The notes under the pieces are model-generated. The model did not search any database. It saw only the letters and a list, made by a program, of their open reading frames with translations, and was not told the origin of the DNA. Both the position numbers and the translations under genes were made by a program. This document shows, in pieces, positions 1-11,679 of a DNA stretch of 64,000 nt; position 1 is the stretch's first letter, and each line of letters opens with the position of its first letter. Where the stretch lies: assembly GCA_035236585.1 (NCBI GenBank), contig CP141135.1, positions 61,348,190 through 61,412,189 on the forward strand. The letters are read 5' to 3'. The DNA comes from Warburgia ugandensis (taxonomy: Eukaryota > Streptophyta > Magnoliopsida > Canellales > Canellaceae).

Positions 1-251
1 CAATTTATTATGCCTTAGTAGCATCTTACCACTACTTTTAAGACTTCTGTAAAACCTTAATATAAAAAACCAAATCTTGATTTCACAGTGTAAAGTTCTA
101 CTACTATGGACAGCTTGGTATAATATTTACACTTAGGGTGCAATGGCTCATCGACTTCCTCTAATGTAGCATGAAATTTTTCAAGGTCATCTTGGAAGTC
201 ATCATATGCATTTCAAAAACATTCAGACAAATGTACTATCTCCATCACTTC

Positions 252-515
252 CTATAATGTTTTGATTATATCTTCCAAGCCTTGATCAACAAATTTCATG
301 CGTAGTTCTTCTCCATGCCAAATCCATGGGTGATAACTTTCATCCATTCCATTGAAACACAAGTGTTCTCTCAACACCCCTGCATAAAGCAGCTTACTAT
401 TTTCAAGTTTACACATTTTGAGCATGGACAACACTTGCGATTACAATAAGCACCTACCCTAAGTGCGAACTCTATAAAAAAATTTGTTCCCTCCTCATAT
501 TCTTTTTTATATTCT
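252..515 (-). pseudogene. CACTA (En/Spm) transposase-associated domain fragment
   Basis: The minus strand encodes two halves of the plant transposase-associated zinc domain found at the N-terminus of CACTA transposases. One frame gives a stretch with the motif CPCSKCVNLKI around 395-420. A second frame gives HLCFNGMDESYHPWIWHGEE around 300-365. The Cys-rich half and the SYxxWIWHGE half belong to one domain in the family but lie in different frames here, so at least one frameshift has broken it. No other part of a transposase is visible to the left edge. This is a decayed fragment. The domain call rests on remembered family motifs. Confidence 0.65.
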
Positions 516-969
516 TGTCACAAAGATCATCTATGTGAAGACTTGATTATGTTAGGTAATTTACCAAACACTAGGTATACAAGCATTATAAGTATTTGAT
601 ATAACTACATTTCATGTATTTTTTCAATTAATAATGAAAACAAGAAAAATATGATAGAGACATTCAAAAAGAAAATTTTCTAACCCATAACCTTGTAAAA
701 ATTCTTCAAATCTGCATAGTACATATGAGATAAACAAAGAGATACTAACCAATACTCAAAAAGTCGTATATCGATCCCGAATTTATGAATGTAGTTCCAA
801 TTCACATGTAGGATTTGGTTGAGGATAGACAAATGGAAATTTGATATAGTTTTTGTGTATAGATCATGATCACCTCAAAAAAAAGTACGACAAAAGTCTA
901 CAAATAACTCTTAAGACAGACTCCTAAATTGAAGTTTATTGTAAATGACTTTAAAAGGCCACATTTTTT

Positions 970-2560
970 TGTGATGACCTAGTTTTTAAAACACATTTTC
1001 ATAAATATTTGTATGTAATTGGGGCCCTGATTTTGAAAAATAAAATAAAATACAAATAGTGGAGACATATTTTCTTTGAAATTAATTTGTCAAAAACTCG
1101 AGTGCCACCTCAAATTACTTATCATACATAGATTTTTGAATAAAATAAAATTTCTATTGAATATCAATAGAAATACTTTTATTAAAATTAGAATTAATCC
1201 AATGGTTCACATACACAAATTTCTAAGGTAGACATTACATTCCTTGCACAAATATTATAATCCAAATTGCAAAACAATCAATACAATCTTTATCAAAGTA
1301 AATACCTTGAGATGTAGTTTGGTGATGATTATTGACAAGTCTTGATCTTTCAATCTTCCTTAATCAGATTTTAGAGATGTTGTAAACTTTCAAACATTTA
1401 CAATATCTTAGCGAAAGCAATAGCTTAGTAGGGGATTTAAGAAATATATTCAATATATCTCAAAATCAAACGGAGTTCATTATATTATTCATGATATAAA
1501 TCAATTTATACAATTGGATAACCATTTTATCCTTCACTCATCATATGAAGTATATGTAAATAGTACATGTAAATAAAACCATTGAAAATCTTGAATATAG
1601 TCAATATCATCAATAATATCTCATTTTGGTAGGGGATTTAAGAAATATATTCAATATATCTTAAAATCAATAATTCATTATATCTATGATATAAATCAAT
1701 TTAAACAATTGGGTAACCATTTTATCCTTCACTCATCATATGAGGTATATGTAAATAGTACATGTAAATAAAAACCATTGAAAATCTCGAATATAGTCAA
1801 TATCATCAATAATATCTCATTTCCAAACTATTTCAATATTAAAACTAGGTGTTAATAATAATCATGTTGTATTAGGAATCATCCTCAAATACAACATCGG
1901 TAATAACTTTTATCGGCATCTCATCATGCCATATTCAATTTAATCATAATGAAAAATAATCTCAAAGGACTACCATGCTTGCAGTCTCAATCCATACAGC
2001 GAGCCTGGATAATTGCTTAATACTCCACTAATACCATGGTGAAAAATATAGATCCATGTTCGTATGGGGGAACCATGACTGTCACAATGGCGGCTATCCC
2101 ATAATTGCTCCACCCGACATTTTGTCTCTCTTTGGGCATGGTATCATCATCATATCAGTTTCAAATAACGGGTGGCCAAACCCTCATAACTCTCTTAGCA
2201 TTGGCATCCCAGGCATAAGCTTGTCTTAAAACAAAACTACAAGCCTCTATGGTTGTATGGAAAATAATATTTCATTCTTACAGACTGTGTGTCTAGTTGT
2301 AATAGGACATGCCTATAACTTCTTTCCTTAAAATTTGTGGGTCCAACTTATATAGTTCAAATCTTATCATTCTACCCATTAAGTAATTTCATAATTACTT
2401 AATCAATCCCTTTGTATTCATTTCCACATCATTTGTTGCCTTAAGTAATTTTATAATTTCATAATTACTTTGTATTCATTTTAACATCATTTGTTGATTC
2501 ATATACAATTCTAAGGCAGTTATAATCAATCTATGGTTACCAAGATAAGATAATGTGTAA
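970..2560 (-). repeat. Diverged LTR-like noncoding repeat
   Basis: This stretch has no credible coding region. Read on the minus strand, the segment near 2070-2220 shares a scattered skeleton with plus-strand sequence at 54330-54460: ATGAGGGTT, GGCCACCCG, an ATGATGATG run and CCCCCATAC, in the same order. The minus-strand end near 972 reads GGTCATCACA, which resembles the TCA/ACA ends of long plant LTRs. I infer two diverged copies of one long-LTR family. Boundaries are approximate. Confidence 0.35.
1429..1828. repeat. Tandem duplication of a ~200 bp unit
   Basis: Two head-to-tail copies, about 1429-1628 and 1630-1828, start with TAGGGGATTTAAGAAATATA and end with CAATAATATCTCATTT. They differ at only a handful of positions and small indels, so the duplication is fairly recent compared with the decay around it. 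No coding content is seen. Confidence 0.85.
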
Positions 2561-2636
2561 AATACATGTATCTTCTATATTGAATATATTCTTAAGGTCT
2601 ACCTACCTTTACTTTCAACGATCCACCTTCTCATTG

Positions 2637-3136
2637 NNNNNNNNNNNNNNNNNNNNNNNNNNNNNNNNNNNNNNNNNNNNNNNNNNNNNNNNNNNNNNNN
2701 NNNNNNNNNNNNNNNNNNNNNNNNNNNNNNNNNNNNNNNNNNNNNNNNNNNNNNNNNNNNNNNNNNNNNNNNNNNNNNNNNNNNNNNNNNNNNNNNNNNN
2801 NNNNNNNNNNNNNNNNNNNNNNNNNNNNNNNNNNNNNNNNNNNNNNNNNNNNNNNNNNNNNNNNNNNNNNNNNNNNNNNNNNNNNNNNNNNNNNNNNNNN
2901 NNNNNNNNNNNNNNNNNNNNNNNNNNNNNNNNNNNNNNNNNNNNNNNNNNNNNNNNNNNNNNNNNNNNNNNNNNNNNNNNNNNNNNNNNNNNNNNNNNNN
3001 NNNNNNNNNNNNNNNNNNNNNNNNNNNNNNNNNNNNNNNNNNNNNNNNNNNNNNNNNNNNNNNNNNNNNNNNNNNNNNNNNNNNNNNNNNNNNNNNNNNN
3101 NNNNNNNNNNNNNNNNNNNNNNNNNNNNNNNNNNNN
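2637..3136. other. Assembly gap of exactly 500 N
   Basis: The run of N is 500 bases, a round number typical of a scaffold gap of unknown true size. Any open frame crossing it is meaningless. Missing exons of the phospholipase D gene could lie in it. Confidence 0.99.
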
Positions 3137-4879
3137 CTCCCAGGTTCACTATAATGGACCAAAACACTTTCAAGTGTTTACTAGTAACTTCGCTTCACTG
3201 AGCTGTTCAGTTGGAGAAACAATCTAGGAGTGTGGGCACACGTTCATGGACATTTTGCTAGTGTAGGTAGGCTGCTAGACTTGATTAAGTTTAAGATACC
3301 AGCTTACACTAGCTTATGTAACTTTTCCAATGCCAGCTAACACTTGTGCAGGAGTTGCTACATGACTGCTTTCTAGATTTTTTAACCCATGCAAGCCTGA
3401 CTGCTTTCCAGCAGATTTCTCCTACCCTTGCATCAAAACACTGCCATTACTACAGAATTGAAAGAGAAAAAAAACCCCAAATGATCATGGCTTCCCACAG
3501 GTTAGCAGCCACTATTTCTGTAAATCTGTAAGAGAAAACCTTACAAAGTTTGAAAAAAGGTACTGCAAAGAGAGAAAGGTGTCAAAGAAAAGTTCTGCAT
3601 CTCTGGAAGCAAAAAATGGGAGAGAGAGGGTCTTCAGAAAATTTTGAAGAAGAGAAAACAGTAGAATTCTTTCCTGCAGATTTTGGGAATCTAGTGTGGA
3701 TGAGTAACTGACCTACTTCCTTTGAGCTTATGCAGGTATTTCAATAAAGGCATGTATTTTTGCACTTAGCTTCTACAGGAAGTTCATAAATGGGTTGCTA
3801 AAACTGGATTTAGGAATGTATTCTCTCTGGATTTTATGCATGCAATTCTGATGTTTCTACATGTATTTTGGAAAGGGTTTTCTGTATGGACTTCAGAAAT
3901 GGGTACCTGGAAGTGATTTCTACATGTATTCTTGAAAAATGATTTCCATGTGCAATTCTTGAATTGATTTCCCTGGAATGTCTTCTCAAATGGATTCCTA
4001 CAATGAGTTTTTGGAATGGACTTCTACCCATTAAGTCTTGTATTGTTCTAGAAATCTCCTCAATTTTGATTTCATACTCCAAAAATGGAGTATGAAGAGA
4101 TTGGATGTAAAGTGAACAGCTGCTGCAAAGCGAATATTGTAGCTAAAGTCAAGGTATTATAAGCTTGGACAGCATACAACACCCCACCGAACACTATATT
4201 TTGCTGCATGGAATACAAAATGGGCGTAAATGGAGAATCAGCCAACAATTTAAGGTCTCTTCTCCATTGGAAATGTGTACCTTTACTGAGTCATTATTTG
4301 ATGCTTTTCATATGGATATCACTCATTTTAATGTTGGGACACCCTTTGACAACATGAAAATCATGACACTTATAAGAGTAGGGACAATATTTCAGTATTT
4401 TATATAGAATGGGAAAAGATTGTCCCTCACTCCTATTGAATCAATGATCAACCAAAAAACTTCTCAAAATGGAGAGGTATGTACGTACTCTGTTGAAATT
4501 CATAAAACAGGTGAAGGATACAGGGGAATTATATTTCTTGGTTGTCCAAAGGCCAAGTACCAGAAGGTTTACACTCCCCTATTTGAAGAGTTTACATGAA
4601 TATTTCCAAATGAATTGCAGGCTGGGTTGTGGTTTCACCAATGACAGATACCATACATCACACGACAGATTCAGTTTCGGGTGTTGGAGCTATTTACCCA
4701 AATCTAGCCTATTACAGGATGAGTACTAAGGAGCATGACATCTTGCTAAATGGTGCTAGTTTTGCTGAAATTCATTTTTGTACCGGATGCCATAATATGA
4801 AAGAATACAACTAGGGGATGATGGAAAACTGAAGCAAGCTTGGCCCCATTTCTTACGGTTATGAAGGTAAGTGTTGACA
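3137..4879. other. No recognisable gene; probable decayed 5' part of the gypsy element
   Basis: Only short open frames without family motifs are present. The position directly upstream of a plus-strand reverse transcriptase remnant suggests old gag and protease sequence, but no diagnostic motif could be read. Confidence 0.4.
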
Positions 4880-4909
4880 ATATGTAAGATCATACTATTT
4901 ATACGGGTA

Positions 4910-5260
4910 CGAAGAGTCTGTATGGGTGGTTAGTCATGCATTTTGGTCTTATCAACACCGCTGGTGTTTTCATGCTTCTTATGAACCACGCCCTTGAAAC
5001 GCCCACTCATTAGAAATTGCATAGTTGCTTCATATTTTGATGACACACTCATTAAAGCCAATGTGAGTCCTATCATGAGTAACATCTTCATGCCACGTGA
5101 CAATCTTGCAGAAAAATAAGTTATATGTTAATTTGAAGAAATGCAGCTTTGACAATGAGGTAGCTGGGGTGTTCTTGGGGCATGTAGTCAGTGATGGGGG
5201 TTCAAAAATTCGACAAGGAAAAGGTACAAGCAATCAGGATTGGCTCACACTAAGGAATGT
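4910..5260 (+). pseudogene. Gypsy reverse transcriptase remnant
   Basis: The frame around 4915-4995 reads LYGWLVMHFGLINTAGVFM, matching the gypsy block usually written YEWLVMPFGLxNAPxTFM. About 30 bases later comes VASYFDDTLI, the catalytic YxDD box with both Asp present. A stop follows near 5117. The next block, NKLYVNLKKCSF then FLGHVVSDGG (5105-5205), is in another frame. The reading is therefore broken by at least one stop and one frameshift. Confidence 0.8.
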
Positions 5261-5439
5261 AGGTGTGTGCCATATTTACACAGTGTTTTGTTTTTCTTAA
5301 AAAATTTCAACAGCGTAGTCAGTCTCATGACAGAATGTCTGAAAGGCTAATTTGAATAGACTCTTGAGGCTAACAACGGCTTCAATTTGACAAAGGACGG
5401 ACTCAACTTCACTGATTCATCTTCTTGCTAGTTCCAATC

Positions 5440-5800
5440 CAAGTGTGGAGCATGACACCTCCGGCCTTGATATTGGAGCAGTTTCCATCCCAAGAAGGCT
5501 TCAACTGGATTAACAGCTTTCTATAATAAGAAGCTTAAAGTGATGCAAGGAAGAAATTATCAACTTATGTGCAGAAGGTGTATGTAACAGTACAAGCTCT
5601 CAAATCTAGGACACATAATTTGGTGCAAAGAGAGTTTATTCGCAATACCAATCATCAGGCTCTAAACATTTACTAATAGTGCCACAAAACTCTAGCAGGA
5701 TTCATGCTGAGTGAATTGCCTTTTTTCAGGAATTTATGCTCCTAAAACGCATAAATCAAGTGAACAGAAGTAAGGTAGTTGATGGCTTAAATAGAAGGGG
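5440..5800 (+). pseudogene. Gypsy RNase H remnant
   Basis: A short frame reads DTSGLDIGAVSI, matching the RNase H block CDASxxGIGxVLxQ. Further on KVVDGLNRR (about 5772-5798) matches the conserved NKVADALSRR end of the RNase H/connection region. Multiple stops lie between them. Function is lost. Confidence 0.65.
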
Positions 5801-6169
5801 TCGTACCAAATTCACCAGATTAGATAGTCTAATATGCCTCTGCACCACAGATGAAAACATTTAGAAAATTGGGTAAGAATGCAAATTAAGCAAGCCAAAC
5901 GAGTTCTTGATCCAAGACAGCATTTTTTTTCTGGGAGCTCGCCTTTGACTTCCAAAGAGGTTCTCTCAAGGAGCTGATCCTCAAAGAACTTACACTGTGG
6001 GGAGCTTGGATAGTCAATTGGGGCGTGACAAGATGGTTGAAAATGGTGGGGAAGTGCTACTACAATAAACACACGTGAAGAACAAGATGATGGGGCAAAA
6101 TGTCTCACAGCAGTATTCCAAATGTCAAACTTCAAAAAGGCATGCTCCAAAACACAGGGTTGTATATGC

Positions 6170-6760
6170 CTCTACCTGTTCAATCTAGTCCTTAGGTAGC
6201 CTTATCTATGGATTTTGTATTAATACTTTTCCCACACAGATATGGTGTATTCTTATGTTAGTTGTGATTGATCCAATTTTGAAGATGGGCCGTCCATTTT
6301 GTTTCTTCCCAAAGACTAGATGCCACGTCTCAAGTTGCCATTTCTCTATCAATGTGGTTCCTTTGCATCAGGTTCAGAAGTTTATCACTTCCATTGTGAC
6401 TCTAAGTCCTTGAAAGTTACTTCTAGTGTGCACCCTTTTGTAGTGCAAATTATTTCAAACTTTAGTTTCGCAGCACTTTCAATCCAAAAAACTATAGGCA
6501 GACCCTCTGTTAGTGGCAATTTTCAGAACATGTTCTGTAGTCTCTAGTAAGTAACCAATGCAAGTGGGATGTGATTTGGTACAAGCAGAATTTGCCTACA
6601 ACAAGAAGAAAATGTCGACAGGCAAGACACCCTTTGAAATTATTTATGAGAGGACACTCAAACAAACTCTGGATTTGGTTCAACTTCCTGAGAATCATGG
6701 TTTAATATTGCAGCTACGCATTTTTTCTGCACACTTAATTCAGTCCATGATGAAGTGAAG
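6170..6760 (+). pseudogene. Gypsy integrase core remnant
   Basis: The segment starts with a trace of SMDFVL (about 6200). VVIDPILKM at 6255-6285 corresponds to the VVVDRFSKM block of chromovirus-type integrases. It continues with QAEFAYN and STGKTPFEIIYE (6575-6655), the well-known end of the catalytic core. The middle part aligns with the family only at nucleotide level because of frameshifts. The element is old. Confidence 0.75.
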
Positions 6761-6859
6761 CAGCCTGGGGAACCAAATAATGGTAAGGGAGAAAGCAGCA
6801 GCTGACCAACATCAGTGAAGTATTTCAGGATGTAGACTAGGTACTGGTGTTTCTCTGTA

Positions 6860-7045
6860 AGGGACAATTGACTAATAGTACATATGAGATGTTGAAGCCA
6901 AGGAAGATAGGCCCCACACACCATTCTTAGGGAGATTAACTAGAATGTTTATGTCATTGATAGTCCTCACTTTTTGGGCATCTAGAAGACTTTTAATGTT
7001 GTTGATATTTTTCAGTACCACCCACTAGAGAGTAGGAGACTCCTC
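6860..7045 (+). pseudogene. Gypsy pol C-terminal tail
   Basis: One frame reads LKPRKIGP, then HTILREIN, stop, NVYVIDSPHFLGI, stop, KTFNVVDIFQYHP. This matches the end of gypsy polyproteins (KIGPxxILKKINxNAYVIDLP ... TFNVxDLxxY). Two TAG codons and a frame change interrupt it. Confidence 0.75.
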
Positions 7046-7084
7046 TAGTGAACTCAAGGTCAAGTTTTCTTCAGTTGAGGGGAC

Positions 7085-7400
7085 TGATATAGCGCCACAT
7101 GCCCAGACCTATATAAACAAATTAGATCAATCCAAAGCTAAGGACCGAAAGTAAAAAGAAATGCAACTAAGCATCCCCTTTAACTAGGTTTTTCCTTAAA
7201 TTTAAGGACAGGTGTCTTGTTCTTTTGCTTATGTTCAATGTTAAGTAGCAAAAGTAGGGTTTAATGTGACATTATAGAATTCTGCAGAAAGAAGCATCCA
7301 CCCAGGATCTAGGATTTCTTCGTGTACTCTTTTTATATTTCAAATAGTAATTGAAGTCTTGCTGCGTTACAAAATTTCATATACAAGGACTTTTACAAAA
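7085..7400 (+). repeat. Putative gypsy 3' LTR (start only)
   Basis: The sequence begins TGATATAGCGCC directly after the purine tract that closes the pol region, as expected for a 3' LTR. No partner LTR was identified, so the right boundary is a guess. Confidence 0.4.
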
Positions 7401-9212
7401 GTTAGGCTTGTTGGACCAGCATCACTAGTGCTTGACTTTGTATTTATTGATTAAATGATAACTTCAATGACCTTTCTGTGCGGATCTAGCAAGCTAAAAC
7501 ATAAATAATGACCATTTGCATCGGGTAAACAGGTTATGAATCTTATTTTCTTCTGCTTTTTGGTCAAATCTAAGACTTCTCATTCCTATCAAAGTAACCA
7601 CAATTTTATTGCTATTGTATCCTTGTCTTACTCGTGGATCTTCCCTTATTGTCAATAAGGAATTTAAGTTTCTAGAGAAAGGAAATGTTATTTTAGCTCT
7701 GCGGGGCTAAAGAATCATCCTTCCTAAATGGATGTGACCTTCATCTTAAAGTCTGTCTCTAGAGGCAAGAAATGTTAGAATATGTAGTTTGCCTAGTTAG
7801 TTTGTGAAGGAAAGAGAAAAAGAATGGTGTGAAATGAATAGTCAGAATTGTCCAAAGTTGTAAATCTTAACTGAAATCTTAATGCTACTATAATAGTGGG
7901 AATCAATAACCATAGTTAAATCACAACTTGTAAAATTAAAAGGAATGGAATTATGTACAAATTACATGCTATTTAGAGCATTCCCCCTAAAGCTAAGAAT
8001 TCTAGTTGGAATGTATTTAGCTTGTAAACAAGTAGCCATTATGATCTCCGTGCAGATGGAATCTTTTCTATGCTTAATAACTTTAGATTCATCCTTATGT
8101 CTTAATTCATTGGCTTAACTCGCATGAAAATGTATAATAAAAAGTGAATTCACTGATCACTCCATCTACATCAATTAAAAAATATATGAAAGCTTTATTC
8201 CTTCCATTCCTCATTTATTGAATTGATTAAAGAATATATCATTAGCGGAGAGTTCAAGGAAGAAAAAAGGATTTCTGTTTCCCACCTTCCCTTCTTTTAT
8301 CATTTTCCCCTATCATCAGTACCTCAATAAAGATGAAGAACTGATCCTAGAATAATGAAATTTTTGCTATGCTTAATAAATTTAGATCTACATGTTTTGT
8401 CTGTCTTAATTCTGCTCTGCCTAAAGCTTCATCCAGAGTAAAAACTTCTCTTTGCGAACTTGCAAACATATATCCTGATTGGAACTTCTCTCTTTAGTTA
8501 AGCTAACCAATATGTGTGCTTAATTCTGTGTTATGAACTAGATTTTCTGTTATAACTAATAATAATTTATGTTTGTCAGCATGGCACAAGTCACATTAGA
8601 TTTTTAACTTGGACAACTAGTCATCTCAACAAAGTTTCAAGTACTAGAAGCCCACAAACCCTATAAACTATGGAGCAGAACTTGGCTTGTAAGATCTAGC
8701 AATCAACACCTGCTTGAACTTATACATGTCCCTGGGTTACCCCTAACAAGAGTGCAAAGGTTTATTTATTATCTGTACTGCCCTGGTCCAATCTGCATCA
8801 GTGAAAGCTTCTTCCTTGACACAATCTGGAGTTGATTCAAATACTTCAAAATTATATGCAGCTACAGGATGTCTTGTGTGTGTATATGTGTCTGTGCACA
8901 CACACACACATAGTTTAAGTGAAATAGAAAGGAGGCACTTCTTGTTAGTTCATAAATATGATTTTTGTTACTATAATGTTGGCAAGATGATGAGTAGTCT
9001 GCAGAGAAAATACAAAATGATATTCTACATAAATGAAAGACCTTCTTCTTATTCCAGTAGCGATTGAAGTATCAACTTTCAGTAATATAAATGAAATTGA
9101 CATATTCTCGCCTAGGTAAAATATGTTAAGTAATAAATAAAGGGGTAGCTACAAGGAAAATGTATGACTACCCAATGTTGCTCTTCAGAAAAAAGAAAAA
9201 GAAAAAGCATAC
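7401..9212. other. Intergenic or terminal-intron sequence without recognisable features
   Basis: No coding motif, repeat pair or RNA gene could be recognised on either strand. A short CA run lies at about 8897-8911. If the phospholipase D gene continues to the left, this is its next intron. I looked here for the expected second HKD exon (motif HAKGMxVDDE) and did not see it. Confidence 0.5.
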
Positions 9213-9383
9213 CGAACTGCTGGTTTCACTAGGATTTGTTGATTCAGATCCTTCAGAATAACATGGTTCACGCTTTCCTAGACAGTAAAAATTCAAATAA
9301 TCTTCTGGATGGATATTACTCGACAAGCCAGCTTTCTCAAGAGCCTGACCAACAATAGTATACATCATATGCATTGTTTGCCC
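9213..9383 (-). CDS. PLD exon 8 (last one found)
   Basis: The exon has 57 codons and starts GQTMHMMYTIVGQALEKAG, continuing with PEDYLNFYCLGKRE. It ends NPSETSSS before a TCG/GTATGC donor. In the family the next exon carries RFMIYVHAKGM, the second HKD. That exon was not seen between 1 and 9212. Confidence 0.9.
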
Positions 9384-9785
9384 CTGTGACACCACACAAC
9401 AAGTCAAGCGTTGCATTGGAGTAGATTTCAAATTCCACAGATGATGAGTTTGAAAGATAAATTATGTTAAATATCTATAGGGCAAAAAGATTTACTGTTG
9501 AAGCATGAAAGAAGCAGTGATTTTTCATTTTTTTCTGACGGGAAGGAAGCAGTGATTAGATATTTTAAATTAATCAAGTTCATTTAACACCACAGATTGA
9601 TCTTGCATATGACCAGGGCCAAGTCTATAAGTGGCCAAAGTTTCCGTCACGCTAACTGGTGAACAGGTTTACTTAGACCAAGCTTCAGAGTCTTATGACT
9701 CTTGTGATCTTAGCACTCACAAGACAAGCTGAGTTCAGGTGAACTTGTTCTTGCCATTAACTGCTTTTTTTCCTTCAACTGTTAA

Positions 9786-9827
9786 TGACAAATCTGGTGA
9801 AGAGGATGAAATTTGGGTGCGTGTGGG

Positions 9828-9863
<36 letters not shown>

Positions 9864-9969
9864 CAAGTAAACACCTCTATGTACAATTAGGAAACAGCAG
9901 TGAACTTGTCAGCATAGAGTACATAATACACTAGTAAAAAAACTTAGAATAGTCTCATCCTTTCTCACA
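9786..9969 (-). repeat. Copia 3' LTR
   Basis: On the minus strand it starts TGTGAGAAAGGATGAGACTA right after the purine tract and ends TTTGTCA, giving TG...CA ends. It contains a TA microsatellite (about 9828-9853) absent from the other copy. Length 184 bases. Confidence 0.8.
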
Positions 9970-10109
9970 GTACCCCTCAAATTGATGCGGATCAGAAAGC
10001 ATCAATTTGGCAACCAAGAATTGATGATGTACCCATGCCCTGGCTTTAGTGAAAAGATCCGCAAGTTGATAATGAGAAGAGACATGATGAAGCAATATGA
10101 ATGGCACTG

Positions 10110-10345
10110 ATAGTCAACCTAGATTGTGTTTCATCCGTTCATGAAAATGAATTTGGAAGCCATATGAATGGCACTATTGTTGTCAGCAAACAGGTGTATA
10201 GTAGTTTCAAGAACAACTCCAAAGTCACCAAAAAACCAAAGTATCCAGACTATCTCAGAAGAAGCAGAGCTCATGGCATGATATTCTTCTTCAGCAAAAG
10301 ATTTGGAAACTTAGTCCTCTTTCTTGCATTTCCACAAGACATAGG
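10110..10345 (-). pseudogene. Copia RNase H
   Basis: The minus strand reads VSKSFAEEEYHAMSSASSE, then a D-N-N-S-A-I-H block (FADNNSAIHMASK). This is the copia RNase H signature (SRSSAEAEYRA and CDNxSAI). Stops precede and follow it. Confidence 0.8.
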
Positions 10346-10829
10346 AGTCTCCAAGAAAAAACAAACCAACAGTAGTAGAACACTGAGTATTGCAACACCC
10401 TGGCCAAATGGCATTAGGCATATGCAGTAAAGGTGAATGGCAATGAGGAAGGGTAAGACAGTGCACGACCAGGAGTACATCTGAGGTAACATAAGATACT
10501 AAGAGCAGCAGTCCAGTGAAGACAATGTGAGTCCCAGACAAACTGATGAACTATGTTGACTGTATGCGAAGCATGCGATTGGGGTCATAGTTAAGTAAAC
10601 TAGACTCGCCACCAACTGTTAAACACGGTTGGATCAGTGAATGGCTCCTTGTCATCCTTACCGAACATTCGACACAAGGTGTGCCAACTGATTTGTCATC
10701 AGTATGGGTAACTAGTGTAAGAAGATCATGTGTGCACTTTCGTAGAGTGATTCCAAGTCAAGATAAGAGATTTCCAACCCCAGAAAATGTTAAGGCCCCT
10801 AAATCCTTCATTTTGAAGTGAGATTGTGA

Positions 10830-11260
10830 GAGAGTCTTTAATCGACCAATTCCAGCCATTCGATCTACCAAAATGATGATGTCATTCACATAGACTAATT
10901 GAATAGTGATCCCTTGAGTGTGGAACATGTATACATGGAATAATCAATGGGGCTATGAGTAAATCCAGATTCTATAAGAACTTAGTGAAAACGTTCCAAC
11001 CAGGCATACCCATATAAGGCTTTCTTCAAGCGACATACCATAGGCTGATTTCCAGGAATGCAAAAGCCAAGCAGAGGTTTCATGTAAACAGTTTGCTCCA
11101 GTGGACAATAGAGAAATGCATTCTTCACATCCACTTGAAGAATGGACCAATGCTTAGTTGCTGCCACAGCAACAAGAGTATGAATGGACGTCATCTTTGA
11201 GACTGGTGCAAAAGTCTCCTCATAATCAACCCTAACCCCTGTTTACAACCAAGCAGGCCT
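10830..11260 (-). pseudogene. Copia reverse transcriptase
   Basis: The N-terminal block reads VDYEETFAPVSKMTSIHTL and then HWSILQVDVKNAFLY and CRLKKALYG, a clear copia RT. The catalytic box near 10887 reads YVND instead of YVDD, a change from GAT to AAT. Frames shift between the blocks. It is inactive. Confidence 0.85.
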
Positions 11261-11679
11261 ATTTTCATTCCAACATTCTCTCAGATCAAAGTTTGATAGA
11301 AAAGAACCATTTACTTCCAATGAAATGAGAACCCTTAGCCCATAGTTTTAAGTCCCAAGTATCATTGATCTTATAATAGCTTCTTCTCAATGGCATTGTT
11401 CCAACCCTCATCCAGAATCGCTAGTTGATAAATACTAGGAACAGAAGAGCAATCAAAGAAACAAAGAAAGAAGTAGAAGGGTTAGAAGGAAACCACGATG
11501 ACACGGCTAGTCCTTAATTTGGCAGGAGATGCAGAAGGGACCGGAATGCCTGGAGGTAGAGGAGCATCTGGGCAGAGGCCATTATCTTTTCCTTTGATAG
11601 ACTTGAAGAGTATCATTTCCATAGTCCAGAGGCAATTGGCAATGTATGAGGGAAGATAAGAAACATTGGTGACTGATGG

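Larger units (their letters stand above)
4880..7084 (+). mobile_element. Decayed Ty3/gypsy retrotransposon, pol region
   Basis: Pol motifs occur in the normal gypsy order on the plus strand: reverse transcriptase (4910-5260), RNase H (5440-5790), integrase (6170-6760) and the C-terminal tail (6860-7040). The region ends in a purine-rich tract (TTGAGGGGAC, ending 7084) directly followed by TGATATAGCG, which I read as the polypurine tract and 3' LTR start. Stops and frameshifts interrupt every domain, so the element cannot move by itself. No matching 5' LTR was found upstream. It may lie in the gap or be lost. Confidence 0.8.

Noticed and set aside
2553..3227. Open frames across the N run on both strands
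   Set aside because: They exist only because N was translated as X. There is no sequence to support them.
3346..4814. Several plus- and minus-strand frames of 60-86 codons upstream of the gypsy RT
   Set aside because: None shows gag, protease or host motifs. They may be old gypsy sequence, but this cannot be supported by reading alone.
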